This document shows, one piece after another, positions 38,609 through 47,559 of a stretch of 64,000 nucleotides of DNA. Positions within the stretch are counted from its first letter, which is position 1; every line of letters begins with the position of its first letter. The notes beneath the pieces are model-generated. The model searched no databases. It was given only the letters and a program-made list of their open reading frames with translations, and was not told the DNA's origin. The position numbers and the translations under genes were made by a program. Source of the DNA: Marinobacterium_D sp050908845. GTDB taxonomy: Bacteria; Pseudomonadota; Gammaproteobacteria; Pseudomonadales; Balneatricaceae. The stretch is taken from assembly GCF_050908845.1 (NCBI RefSeq), contig NZ_CP194171.1, positions 3,968,001 to 4,032,000 of the forward strand, read 5' to 3'.

Positions 38609-38808
38609 TATTGCTCCTTACGGGTTAGTAGCCTTCGCATCAGACAGCGCCGCAGTTCATAAACAGCCATGAACAGAGGCGTATTGCCGGCCGACCGAAA
38701 GCAAGGAGTTAAGTATTAACAGTATATGCCGAAAATATCGGACGCGAAATCATACCCGCCGCCAAGCCAGATTACAAGCCAGGCGGCGGACAGGTCGCCG
38801 GGCGGGGA

Positions 38809-39222
38809 TTATTCCGCTTCGATGATCTCGAAGCTGTGGCTGATCTCGACACCGCCCTTCTCCAGCATCAGCGATGCGGAGCAGTACTGCTCGGCAGAGA
38901 GTTTGACGGCACGCTCGACAGCGGCCGGTTTGAGCTTGCGGCCGGTCACAACGAACTTGACGTGGATCTTGGAAAACACGGACGGCACGGTATCCGCCCG
39001 CTCGGCCTCGATCTGCGCTACGCAATCGGTCACATCCTGGCGCGCCTTGCGCAGAATGCTCATCACATCGACGCTGGTACAACCGCCAAGACCGGCCAGC
39101 AGCAACTCCATGGGGCGCGGGCCCTGCTTCAGGTCGCGATCGATCATGACATCGAAACCGGAATCGGTTGTCGCGTTGAAGCGCTCGTCACCGTCCCAGC
39201 GTACATTGACGTTCATCGTCAT
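38809..39222 (-). CDS. OsmC family protein (YhfA-like)
   Basis: A 137-residue OsmC/Ohr-fold protein. The two redox cysteines are present in GLGGCTSVD (near residue 48) and SAEQYCSAS (near 113), so a thiol peroxidase role is possible. The sequence is closest in style to the YhfA branch with unknown substrate. It follows trpC by 14 bp on the same strand, probably through read-through. Confidence 0.87.
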   Translation of the reverse strand: MTMNVNVRWDGDERFNATTDSGFDVMIDRDLKQGPRPMELLLAGLGGCTSVDVMSILRKARQDVTDCVAQIEAERADTVPSVFSKIHVKFVVTGRKLKPAAVERAVKLSAEQYCSASLMLEKGGVEISHSFEIIEAE

Positions 39223-39236
39223 TTTTTCGCTTTTCC

Positions 39237-40046
39237 TCAGTTAAACAGTTCAGCCAGTTTCTGGCCCGGTTCCGGCGCACGCATAAATGCCTCGCCCACC
39301 AGGAAGGCATTAACGCCGTGCTCACGCATAGCGGCCACATCATCCGGTGCCAGAATGCCGCTCTCGGTGACCACCAGCCGATCGGACGGAATCTTATCCA
39401 GCATACGGAAGGTGTGGTCCAGGGAAACCTCGAAAGTGTGCAGGTCACGGTTGTTGATGCCGACCAGCTTGTTCCCCAGCGGCAACGAGCGCTCAAGCTC
39501 TGCTTCGTTATGCACTTCGATCAGCACATCCATACCCAGCGACAGCGACAGCGCATTCAGCTCCGCCAGCTTCTGATCGCTCAGTGCGGCCACAATCAAC
39601 AGGATACAGTCAGCGCCGATCGCGCGAGCCTCATACACCTGGTAAGGCTCGACGATAAAGTCCTTGCGAATCACCGGCAGGTTGCAGGCCGCCCGGGCTT
39701 CCATCAGGTACTCATCGTGTCCCTGGAAGAAATCCACATCGGTCAGCACCGACAGGCAGCTGGCACCACCCTGGGCGTAGGAGCGAGCAATCTCCGCCGG
39801 GTGGAAGGGGTCACGAATCACGCCCTTGGAGGGGCTGGCCTTCTTGATCTCGGCGATCACCGCGGAGCGGCCTTCATCGAGCGCCCGCTGCATACTGGCG
39901 ACAAAGCCGCGCGGATCCGCCTCGGTCCCCTGCTGCGCCTTAATCCGGTCGGTCAGTTGCTGAACGGATACTTTCGCGGAACGCTCTTCTATCTCTTCAT
40001 GCTTGCGCGCGATGATCTTCTTCAGCACCGTAGGAGTATCGGTCAT
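39237..40046 (-). CDS. trpC: Indole-3-glycerol phosphate synthase
   Basis: A 269-residue TIM-barrel enzyme with the IGPS signatures IKKASPSKGVI and the LLIVAAL strand, forming indole-3-glycerol phosphate in tryptophan synthesis. It is a monofunctional TrpC, without the TrpF domain of enterics. It follows trpD by five bases. Confidence 0.96.
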   Translation of the reverse strand: MTDTPTVLKKIIARKHEEIEERSAKVSVQQLTDRIKAQQGTEADPRGFVASMQRALDEGRSAVIAEIKKASPSKGVIRDPFHPAEIARSYAQGGASCLSVLTDVDFFQGHDEYLMEARAACNLPVIRKDFIVEPYQVYEARAIGADCILLIVAALSDQKLAELNALSLSLGMDVLIEVHNEAELERSLPLGNKLVGINNRDLHTFEVSLDHTFRMLDKIPSDRLVVTESGILAPDDVAAMREHGVNAFLVGEAFMRAPEPGQKLAELFN

Positions 40047-40051
40047 CGTTT

Positions 40052-41086
40052 TCAGTCCTTCAGTGACTGGCTGAACGTCGCCAGCTCCTGCATTTTCTTA
40101 ATCGCCGCACCGGAGGCGATCGCTTCGATCGCCCTGGCAACGCCCTCTTTATGGCTGGCGGCCTGGCCGCCCAGGTAAATGGCTGCACCCGCATTCAACG
40201 CAACCATCGATACCGCTTTGCGCGCAGCAGTCTCTTCACTGCCGTTAAAGGCCGCCTTAATCAGTTCCAGCGACTGCGCCGGGCTATCCACAACCAGCCC
40301 GATCAGGCTCTGGCTCTCGACGCCCAGATCTTCCGGTGAAAGCCGGTATTCAGTGATTTCGCCATCTTTCAGCTCGGCGACATAGGTGTGGGTTGCCAGG
40401 CTGATCTCATCGAGCCCGTCCTCGGCGTGAACCACCATAATATGTTCACCACCGAGCTTCTGCATCACCTCGGCCATGGGGCGGCAAAGTTTCTTGGTGA
40501 ACACGCCGATCACCAGGCGTTTGGCGCCAGCCGGGTTGGTCATCGGGCCGAGGATGTTAAACAGCGTGCGGGTACCCAGCGCCCGGCGGGCGCCGATAGC
40601 GTGTTTCATAGCGCCGTGATAACCGGGGGCGAACATAAAGCCCACGCCCACCTCGTCGATACAGCGCGCCACCGCCTCTGCACCCAAGTCCAGGTTGATA
40701 CCGGCCTGTTCCAGCAGATCGGCACTGCCACTGCTCGATGAGACACCACGGTTACCGTGCTTGGCGATGTGCACACCGCAGGCCGCAGCGACAAAGGCAC
40801 TGGCGGATGAAACGTTAAACAGGTTGGCGCCATCACCGCCGGTACCAACGATATCCACCAGCGGACCGCTCTTGGCATTGACCGGCGTTGCCAACTCACG
40901 CATCACCTGGGCGGCACCGGTGATCTCGTCGATCGACTCGCTTTTCATGCGCAACGCGACCAGGAAACCGGCGATCTGTGATTCGGCGCACTCGCCGGTC
41001 ATCACCTGACGCATCACGTCTACCATTTCGTCGCGGCTCAGATCGATATGCTCGATCACCCGCCCCAGCGCTTCTTTGATATCCAT
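40052..41086 (-). CDS. trpD: Anthranilate phosphoribosyltransferase
   Basis: A 344-residue class IV phosphoribosyltransferase, with the PRPP loop GTGGDGANLFNVSS near residue 82 and the Mg-binding DGLDEISL segment. It is a separate TrpD, not fused to TrpG. It sits 11 bp after trpG in the trpG-D-C order common to Pseudomonas and Oceanospirillales. Confidence 0.96.
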   Translation of the reverse strand: MDIKEALGRVIEHIDLSRDEMVDVMRQVMTGECAESQIAGFLVALRMKSESIDEITGAAQVMRELATPVNAKSGPLVDIVGTGGDGANLFNVSSASAFVAAACGVHIAKHGNRGVSSSSGSADLLEQAGINLDLGAEAVARCIDEVGVGFMFAPGYHGAMKHAIGARRALGTRTLFNILGPMTNPAGAKRLVIGVFTKKLCRPMAEVMQKLGGEHIMVVHAEDGLDEISLATHTYVAELKDGEITEYRLSPEDLGVESQSLIGLVVDSPAQSLELIKAAFNGSEETAARKAVSMVALNAGAAIYLGGQAASHKEGVARAIEAIASGAAIKKMQELATFSQSLKD

Positions 41087-41097
41087 CCTGTCGCCTC

Positions 41098-41679
41098 TTA
41101 TCCGCGATTCAAAAAGTTGTTCAGCAGCTCATGGCCCTGCTGAGTCAGTATCGATTCCGGGTGAAACTGCACACCTTCGACATCCAGCTGACGATGTCTG
41201 ACACCCATAATTTCGTCAAACCTACCCTGTTCATCCTGGGTCCAGGCGGTAATTTCCAGCTCATCGGGCAGGGATTCCTTCTCCAGGATCAGAGAATGAT
41301 AGCGCGTAACACTCACAGGATTATCCAGCCCGGCGAAGACGCCCTCCCCGCGATGGTAAACCGGCGAGGTCTTGCCGTGCATCACCTTACGCGCCCGCAC
41401 GACCTTTGCACCAAACACCTGGCCCAGCGCCTGATGTCCCAGGCAGATCCCCAGAATAGGCAGGCGGCCGGCAAAGTGCTCTATGGCTTTCAGCGAGATG
41501 CCCGCCTCATTGGGCGTGCAGGGACCGGGCGAGATCACCAGATGCGACGGCGACAGCGCCTCTATATCACTGAGGTCAATCTCGTCATTGCGACTGACGC
41601 GCACGTCGGCGCCCAGCTCCTGCAGATACTGTACGACGTTGTAGGTAAAGGAATCGTAATTATCGATGATCAGCAGCAT
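41098..41679 (-). CDS. trpG: Anthranilate synthase component II (glutamine amidotransferase)
   Basis: A 193-residue class I amidotransferase. The nucleophile Cys is in GICLGHQALG near residue 79 and the His-Glu pair in FHPESILT. It feeds ammonia to TrpE for anthranilate, and may also serve PabB for p-aminobenzoate. trpE is not adjacent; a gene-free stretch lies upstream. Confidence 0.95.
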   Translation of the reverse strand: MLLIIDNYDSFTYNVVQYLQELGADVRVSRNDEIDLSDIEALSPSHLVISPGPCTPNEAGISLKAIEHFAGRLPILGICLGHQALGQVFGAKVVRARKVMHGKTSPVYHRGEGVFAGLDNPVSVTRYHSLILEKESLPDELEITAWTQDEQGRFDEIMGVRHRQLDVEGVQFHPESILTQQGHELLNNFLNRG

Positions 41680-42328
41680 GCCCGAGGCAACCTCTAGCTA
41701 ATTCGTGAACCTGTTAACACAGCCTGGTTGCCGCTATCGCTATACCCAACCGCCAGCGCCCCGTCCGAGGCTCGAAAAGGTGCAATCATACAACAACGCC
41801 CCCGCAGCGCGCACCCGCCCCGGCGAGAAGACGGTGCCAAGCACCAAGCTCGAAATCCCTGATAAAAAACCTTGCATAGATTTTTTATAGGCATTAAATA
41901 AAAAAATACTAATTGTAATTAAATCCATTTCAATAGTATTAGTTGTCAGGATTAAAAAGCTAACCTGAACTCAATATAACCAGCAAAAAACCCATCCCCA
42001 AAAAAATCCTCAAAACCTGCTAGCGAAACATTTCAACTCCCTTCCCCCCCAGCATCAAGCGCTTAAAAAAACCACCAGAACCCCGCAACAAAACCATTAA
42101 AAATCATAACGATAAAAATAAAGAAAAGAAAAATCCGCCTAATACTTAAAAAAACGCACTGTTTTAGAGCCAAAAACAAAACCGCGCACCAATAATAAAC
42201 AAAAACTAACAACTAAATAAAAAAACATTATCCAAAACCCAATAAAATGATAATTGTCAGAAAAGCACATCAAATATAGCTTTATAAAAAACCGATGCAG
42301 AACAGCTAATTTTATGGAGCGCATACTG
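41680..42328. other. Gene-free, A/C-rich intergenic region upstream of trpG and the ABC importer
   Basis: No convincing gene or tRNA occurs in this 650-bp divergent spacer. From about 41870 it becomes A/T-rich. Between 42001 and 42240 I counted 18 G and 37 T, so about three quarters of the plus strand is A or C. A near-perfect inverted repeat, AATACTAATTG (41905-41915) and CAATAGTATT (41931-41940), is present. TTGTCA at 42254-42259 with TATAGC at 42275-42280 (15-bp spacer) is a weak promoter candidate for the importer. The short open frames here have implausible compositions. Confidence 0.7.
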
Positions 42329-43324
42329 ATGAACTCAAAAGCTTTTAAAACAGGTCTGAAGACTCTCGCAGCCGCCTCAGTGGTTGCCTCTACCCTGGTA
42401 TCAACACCCAGCTTCGCCGGAAAGCTGTCACTTGGTCACACAACCTGGGTTGGCTACGGCACCCTTTATTTAGCGCGCGATCTGGGCTTCTTCGAAGAAC
42501 AGGGACTTGAGCTCGAACTTCAGACCATTGAGGAAGCTTCCATGTATATGGCCGCTGCGGCTTCCGGCCGTCTCTCGGGTTCGGCGTCCACAATCGACGA
42601 AATTCTGAAATACCGGCCGCAATTCTGCTTCAAGGCTGTTGCCGCGCTGGACGAGAGCTTTGGCGGTGACGGTGTACTGGTTAACGATTCCATTAAATCT
42701 ATCCAGGACCTGAAAGGACAGCGCGTAGGCGTGAACGAAGGTTCAGTCTCCCAGTTCTGGCTGTCCTACCTGCTTAGCCAGCAGCAGATGGACATGAGTG
42801 ACCTCCAGATCGAGAACATGACCGCTGATGACGCAGCCAGCGCCTTTATTGCAGGTCGTATTCCCGCCGCCGTGACCTGGGAACCGCACCTGTCGATGGT
42901 TCGTTCACACGATACCGGCGGCAAGGTTCTGGTCGACAGCAGCTCCACGCCGGGTGTCATCGTCGATGTGGTCGCGCTGAACTGCGACGTTATCGAGAAC
43001 CAGCCGGAAGACGTCAAAGCACTGGTCAAAGGCCTGTACAAAGCGGTCGAGTACACCAAGGAAAACCCGGAAAAGGCGTACGAAATCATGGCCAAGGGCG
43101 TTGGTGGTTACCTGTCCGACCCTGCAGAACTGGCGGCTGCGGCCCAGTCTGTGCGCTTTTACAACAGCCCGATGAGCAAGCAACTGCTCGGCACGGACGA
43201 CAGCCGCGGTGATATTGCCGACATCATCGAACTGGCAAACAAGACCTGGAGCAAGCTGCAGGGGAAAACCTACGACGTGAAATATAGAGATCTCGTCGAT
43301 ACCCGTTTTGTCACTGCTGAATAA
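42329..43324 (+). CDS. ABC transporter substrate-binding protein, SsuA/TauA/NrtA type
   Basis: A 331-residue periplasmic protein. The signal peptide ends near Pro-Ser-Phe-Ala (residue 30). The mature part starts KLSLGHTTWVGYGTLYLARDLGFF, the classic beginning of the nitrate/sulfonate/taurine-binding (NMT1-like) family. VGVNEGSVSQFWL and AAVTWEPHLS are also family features. The start with GGAG nine bases upstream was chosen over upstream ATGs lacking a signal sequence. The ligand cannot be read from the sequence; it heads an importer operon with permease and ATPase genes. Confidence 0.85.
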   Translation: MNSKAFKTGLKTLAAASVVASTLVSTPSFAGKLSLGHTTWVGYGTLYLARDLGFFEEQGLELELQTIEEASMYMAAAASGRLSGSASTIDEILKYRPQFCFKAVAALDESFGGDGVLVNDSIKSIQDLKGQRVGVNEGSVSQFWLSYLLSQQQMDMSDLQIENMTADDAASAFIAGRIPAAVTWEPHLSMVRSHDTGGKVLVDSSSTPGVIVDVVALNCDVIENQPEDVKALVKGLYKAVEYTKENPEKAYEIMAKGVGGYLSDPAELAAAAQSVRFYNSPMSKQLLGTDDSRGDIADIIELANKTWSKLQGKTYDVKYRDLVDTRFVTAE

Positions 43325-43338
43325 TAGGTAGCCCGGTC

Positions 43339-44142
43339 ATGTCACAGCGTAGTTCTCTTGTACGCGATTGCCTGACCCCCAAGCAGGAGCTTCCCCGGAA
43401 GCTCGTGCTTGGCACTGGTCTCGCCGGCTGGATAGCCGTTATCGCGATCTGGATGATTTTTTCCGTCGGCGACATCGTTCCCGATATGTTCTTACCCTCG
43501 CCTTTTGATGTTATCGATGCCGGCGTCCGGCTAATCAACGACGGCTCTCTGATGGGCCACATCTGGGCAAGCCTGGAAGTCGTACTGATCGGCTTTTTTG
43601 TTGCCTCCGTGATATCGGTACCTCTAGGGCTGATGATGGGCAGTTTCCGCATCGTACAGGCGCTGCTCGATCCGCTGGTCAACTTCATTCGTTACCTGCC
43701 GGTCACCTCCTTTGTACCGCTGTTTATCCTTTGGATCGGTATCGGCCTCGAGCAGCGTGTCACCGTGATCATTTTCGGCGTTTTCTTCCAGCAGCTGGTG
43801 ATGATCGCCGACGTGTCCCGCGGAGTATCCAAGGACCTGATGCAGGCGGCATACACACTTGGATCCAGCCGCAAAGACGTGGTTATGCATGTGATCGCCC
43901 CCGCATCGCTGCCGGGCGTACTTGATGCCCTGCGCGTCACCATTGGATGGGCCTGGACCTACCTGGTCGTGGCAGAGCTGGTCGCTGCCTCCAGCGGTCT
44001 TGGCTACATCAGCCTGAAAGCGATGCGCGGATTCCAGGTCGATGTCATCTTCCTGGCCATCGTCATCATCGGTCTGCTGGGCCTCCTCACCGATCAGGCA
44101 TTCCGCATCCTCCGAATGAAACTTGGATCATGGGACAGGTAA
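43339..44142 (+). CDS. ABC transporter permease, SsuC/TauC type
   Basis: A 267-residue integral membrane protein with about six helices. Its BPD_transp_1 domain includes the EAA loop QAAYTLGSSRKDVVMHVIAPASLPG. It resembles permeases for sulfonates, taurine and nitrate. It is 14 bp behind the binding-protein gene; the ATPase gene begins just after its stop. Confidence 0.88.
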   Translation: MSQRSSLVRDCLTPKQELPRKLVLGTGLAGWIAVIAIWMIFSVGDIVPDMFLPSPFDVIDAGVRLINDGSLMGHIWASLEVVLIGFFVASVISVPLGLMMGSFRIVQALLDPLVNFIRYLPVTSFVPLFILWIGIGLEQRVTVIIFGVFFQQLVMIADVSRGVSKDLMQAAYTLGSSRKDVVMHVIAPASLPGVLDALRVTIGWAWTYLVVAELVAASSGLGYISLKAMRGFQVDVIFLAIVIIGLLGLLTDQAFRILRMKLGSWDR

Positions 44143-44147
44143 AAGCG

Positions 44148-44981
44148 ATGTTTAAACAATTCGATGACACACTGCTACAAGACACCGAGACAGCTGTTGA
44201 TACCCGCGCAACCCAGCTGCATATCGATAACGTCAGCCTGCGCTTTCCCAAACCGGATGGCGGCGAATTCACTGCCCTTGAAAATGTCTCCCTGGAGGTC
44301 AAAGACCAGGAGTTCGCCGTCATCGTCGGCCCTTCAGGCTGCGGAAAATCCAGTCTGCTTTACCTGACTGCAGGCCTTAATACACCGAGCGACGGCGAAA
44401 TCCGTGTGGCTGACCAGGTCGTCGACGGCCCGGGTGCCGATCGCGGCATGGTGTTTCAGAGTTACACCCTGTTTCCCTGGCTAACCGTTGCGGAAAACAT
44501 TGAGTTCGGACTCAAGCGTAAAAAGATGCCCGCAGCCGAGCGCAAGGAGATCGTCAAGTACTACCTCAACGAGGTGGGCCTGAACGCCTTTGCCGATAAC
44601 TTCCCCGCGCAACTGTCCGGCGGTATGAAGCAGCGTGTCGCCATCGCCCGCGCGCTGGCCAACGATCCCAAGATTCTGCTGATGGACGAACCCTTTGGCG
44701 CACTGGACAGCCAGACCCGTCTGCAGATGCAGCAACTGCTGCTTCAGGTCTGGGAGCACAGTAAAAAGACCGTGGTCTTCGTCACTCATGATATCGACGA
44801 GGCGATCCTGCTTGGAGACAGAGTCTTCGTGATGGGCGCCAAGCCCGGACGCATTCAGAAGATTCTCGATGTGGATATTCCCCACCCGCGCACTCTGGAT
44901 ATGGTGATGGAACCGGAGTTCATTGCACGCAAGCGAGAGATTCTCTCCCTGCTACACGACGACCTGGAAGAGATTCACTGA
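44148..44981 (+). CDS. ABC transporter ATP-binding protein, SsuB/TauB type
   Basis: A 277-residue ATPase. Walker A is GPSGCGKSS, the signature LSGGMKQRVAIARAL, and Walker B LLMDEPFGALD, followed by the switch THDIDEA. About 27 N-terminal residues precede the ATPase core. The start MFKQFDD has AGG seven to eight bases upstream; an ATG at 44130 overlapping the permease end is an alternative. It energises the upstream permease. Confidence 0.9.
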   Translation: MFKQFDDTLLQDTETAVDTRATQLHIDNVSLRFPKPDGGEFTALENVSLEVKDQEFAVIVGPSGCGKSSLLYLTAGLNTPSDGEIRVADQVVDGPGADRGMVFQSYTLFPWLTVAENIEFGLKRKKMPAAERKEIVKYYLNEVGLNAFADNFPAQLSGGMKQRVAIARALANDPKILLMDEPFGALDSQTRLQMQQLLLQVWEHSKKTVVFVTHDIDEAILLGDRVFVMGAKPGRIQKILDVDIPHPRTLDMVMEPEFIARKREILSLLHDDLEEIH

Positions 44982-45007
44982 GGCCCGGTGATCGATTGGA
45001 GATAAAC

Positions 45008-46690
45008 ATGTCGCACAGTTCCCCGACTCATACAGCCTACGATTACCTCATCGTAGGCGCGGGCTCCTCCGGGAGTGTTATCGCGAACCGACTCAGTGCA
45101 GACCCCGCCATCAGTGTTTGCTTGATCGAGGCCGGTGGCAGCGATGCCAACCCGCGCGTACAAACACCGGCTGGCACCATCACCCTGTATAAAAGCCCCA
45201 GGTTCAGCTGGAACTACTTTTCTACGCCGCAGAAGGCTCTGAACAATCGCAGCCTGCATTGCCCCCGTGGCAAGGCTCTGGGCGGCTCCGCTTCGATGAA
45301 CAGCATGATCTATATCCGCGGACACGCCAGCGACTATGACCGCTGGGCCGAGTCCGGCTGCTCCGGTTGGGGATGGAAGGACGTACTGCCTTACTTCAAA
45401 AAATCGGAGGCCAACCAGCTTGGCCAGGATCCCGACTATCACGGCACCGACGGCGAACTGCTGGTAGACAAGGCACGCGACCCCAACTTCTTTTCCAGGC
45501 TGTTCGTCCGTGCCAGCAGCAACATCGGCCTGCCGACAAACGATGATTTCAATGGTAAGAATCTTGAAGGCTGTGGCATCTACAACCTCACCCAGAAGCA
45601 TGCCAGGCGCCTGTCGAGTTACCGTGCGTTCGTCCAGCCGGTACTGCAGCAACGCAGCAACCTGACGGTATTAACCGACTGCCAGGTAGAAAGTCTCATG
45701 CTTGAGGGCAAGCGTGCCAGCGGCCTGAAGCTGAGCGCCAAAGGTCAGTCTTTTGAACTGCGCGCAAACAAGGAAGTGATTCTCGCCGCAGGCTCTTTAG
45801 GGTCTCCCGAGATCCTGATGAAATCGGGCATCGGCCCCAAAGCGCAGCTTGAAGCCGCGGGCATCAACACGGTACTGGACCTGCCCGGCGTGGGCCAGAA
45901 CCTGCAGGATCACCTGGACGGCCTGGTCACGGTGCGCTCATCAAGCAGCAGAACACTGGGCTTTTCTCTCGGCTCACTGCCAGCGGTCCTGGCATCTCCC
46001 TTCAAGTACCTGACGAAGCGCAAGGGCTGGTTAACGACCAATTACGTAGAGGCCGGCGGCTTCGCCAAAACACCGCTCAGCGACGGCCTTCCCGATGTTC
46101 AGTTCCATTTTGTACCTGGTTACCGCAGCCATCGCGGCCGTCTGTTCGAGTGGGGCCACGGTTACGCGATTCACACCTGCGTACTGCGCCCGAAAAGCAT
46201 CGGCGAGTTGCGCCTGAGCCCCGACCGCAAACTTGAGCTCGACTACAACTTCCTCGCTGACATGGACGATGCAAAAGTACTGATCGAGGGGATTCGCCTG
46301 GCTCGAAAAGTCCTCGCCGACCCGGCCTTCGCCCCGCACCGCGGCAAAGAGATGCTGCCCGGCAAAGAGGTTCAGAGTGACGAAGAGCTGCTGGCCTACA
46401 TCCGCGAGTATGCCGCAACGGTTTTCCACCCTGTCGGCACCTGCAAGATGGGTGTGGACGAGCAGGCGGTCGTGACGCCTGACCTCAGGGTAAGGGGCAT
46501 CGACAACCTGCGCGTGGCGGACGCCTCGATTATGCCAACGCTGGTCAGCGGTAATACCAACGCGCCCTGCATCATGATTGGCGAAAAGGTCTCGGACTTT
46601 ATTCTAAACGGTAGCGCGACCCGTTCGACGCCCGGATTTAAATCAACGTCACAAGTGCAGGAAACTGCCGAAATGGACACGGTACGCTAA
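45008..46690 (+). CDS. GMC family FAD-dependent alcohol dehydrogenase/oxidase
   Basis: A 560-residue GMC oxidoreductase. The FAD dinucleotide fold is YLIVGAGSSGSVIANRLS at the N-terminus, with RGKALGGSASMNSM as GMC signature 1 and AAGSLGSPEILMKSGIG as signature 2. The active-site pair is His474 in FHPVGTCKMG and Asn516 in SGNTNAP. The family oxidises choline, alkanols and other alcohols. A GGAG site lies six bases before the ATG. Its location 26 bp after the importer ATPase suggests it acts on the imported compound. Calling it choline dehydrogenase would be too specific. Confidence 0.87.
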   Translation: MSHSSPTHTAYDYLIVGAGSSGSVIANRLSADPAISVCLIEAGGSDANPRVQTPAGTITLYKSPRFSWNYFSTPQKALNNRSLHCPRGKALGGSASMNSMIYIRGHASDYDRWAESGCSGWGWKDVLPYFKKSEANQLGQDPDYHGTDGELLVDKARDPNFFSRLFVRASSNIGLPTNDDFNGKNLEGCGIYNLTQKHARRLSSYRAFVQPVLQQRSNLTVLTDCQVESLMLEGKRASGLKLSAKGQSFELRANKEVILAAGSLGSPEILMKSGIGPKAQLEAAGINTVLDLPGVGQNLQDHLDGLVTVRSSSSRTLGFSLGSLPAVLASPFKYLTKRKGWLTTNYVEAGGFAKTPLSDGLPDVQFHFVPGYRSHRGRLFEWGHGYAIHTCVLRPKSIGELRLSPDRKLELDYNFLADMDDAKVLIEGIRLARKVLADPAFAPHRGKEMLPGKEVQSDEELLAYIREYAATVFHPVGTCKMGVDEQAVVTPDLRVRGIDNLRVADASIMPTLVSGNTNAPCIMIGEKVSDFILNGSATRSTPGFKSTSQVQETAEMDTVR

Positions 46691-46699
46691 GGAGCCCGT

Positions 46700-47371
46700 A
46701 TGACCTTTTCCATCGCTGGATTCTGTCCAGAGACCGGAATGCTTGGCTGTGCAATCAGCTCCTCCAGCATCGCAGTCGCAAGCCGCTGTGCCTTCGTAAG
46801 AACAGGCACCGGAGTTGCACTCACCCAAAACGTCACGAACCCGAACCTCGGTCCAATGGCCTTGGACTATCTGCAGCTCGGTCATACCCCCGACCGTGTC
46901 ATGCAGCTCCTTCACCAGGCTGACAGCGCCATCCAGTGGCGTCAACTGGGGGTACTCGACGCCCGGGGCGAAGGTATCACGTTCAGCGGCCAGGAGAGCC
47001 TTGGCATCCACTGCACCCAAGTGAATCGAGGTTGCCTGGCAATGGGTAACCTGCTGGCAAACGAGGATGTACCCCAGGCGATGGTCGATGCCTTTCTATC
47101 CAGCAAGGGCCACCTGGCCAGCCGTTTATTGGAAGCCCTTTCCGCCGGGTCAAAAGCGGGCGGAGAAATGGGACCGGTGTATTCTGCTGGCGTCCAGGTC
47201 TGTGCCGACCAGCACTGGCCCGTTGTCGATCTCAGGGTGGACTGGCATATCGACCCCATCCATGAGCTGAACATGATCTGGGGAAACTATGAGCCCCAGA
47301 TGCAGGCGTATATCACCCGCGCCCAAGATCCGCTCAATGCCGAACGCTATGGCGTTCCGGGTGACCCGTAG
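46700..47371 (+). CDS. DUF1028 domain protein (Ntn-hydrolase-like fold family)
   Basis: A 223-residue protein of the DUF1028 family, recognised by TFSIAGFCPETGMLGCAISS at the start, VGTG-like RTGTGVALTQNVTNPNLG, and VDWHIDPIHEL near the end. The family has an Ntn-hydrolase-like fold and no firmly assigned reaction. Members often sit beside peptidase or deacetylase genes. Here it follows the GMC oxidoreductase by nine bases and precedes an ArgE-like gene. Confidence 0.82.
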   Translation: MTFSIAGFCPETGMLGCAISSSSIAVASRCAFVRTGTGVALTQNVTNPNLGPMALDYLQLGHTPDRVMQLLHQADSAIQWRQLGVLDARGEGITFSGQESLGIHCTQVNRGCLAMGNLLANEDVPQAMVDAFLSSKGHLASRLLEALSAGSKAGGEMGPVYSAGVQVCADQHWPVVDLRVDWHIDPIHELNMIWGNYEPQMQAYITRAQDPLNAERYGVPGDP

Positions 47372-47380
47372 AGGCCAATC

Positions 47381-47420
47381 GGTATCCACAAGACAGCGCC
47401 AGGTACGCCTTGTGGATACC
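47381..47420. repeat. Perfect 12-bp inverted repeat after the DUF1028 gene
   Basis: GGTATCCACAAG (47381-47392) is exactly complementary to CTTGTGGATACC (47409-47420), with a 16-nt loop. It lies ten bases after the DUF1028 stop. There is no T-run behind it, so it may be a rho-independent-like 3' end stabiliser, a weak terminator, or an operator. Confidence 0.6.
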
Positions 47421-47559
47421 CTTCTCAGCGCCTTGCTGCCTTCTTTATAAGTTTTTTGAATGCAAGCGAGAGATTAATAATATTTTAAGAATGATCTACG
47501 CCGCCCTATCCTGAGTTTCGATAACCGCTTTACCGATTACACTCAGTTCAGGACGTGAA

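Noticed and set aside
38756..38789. Terminator between the OsmC gene and rpsF
   Set aside because: CCGCCGCC/GGCGGCGG forms an 8-bp stem with an 18-nt loop, but no T-run follows on either strand, so it is not reported as a terminator.
41740..42324. Small minus-strand open frames in the A/C-rich spacer
   Set aside because: The Phe/Leu/Lys-rich translations only reflect T-rich codons on that strand; no ribosome sites and no plausible signal or domain structure.
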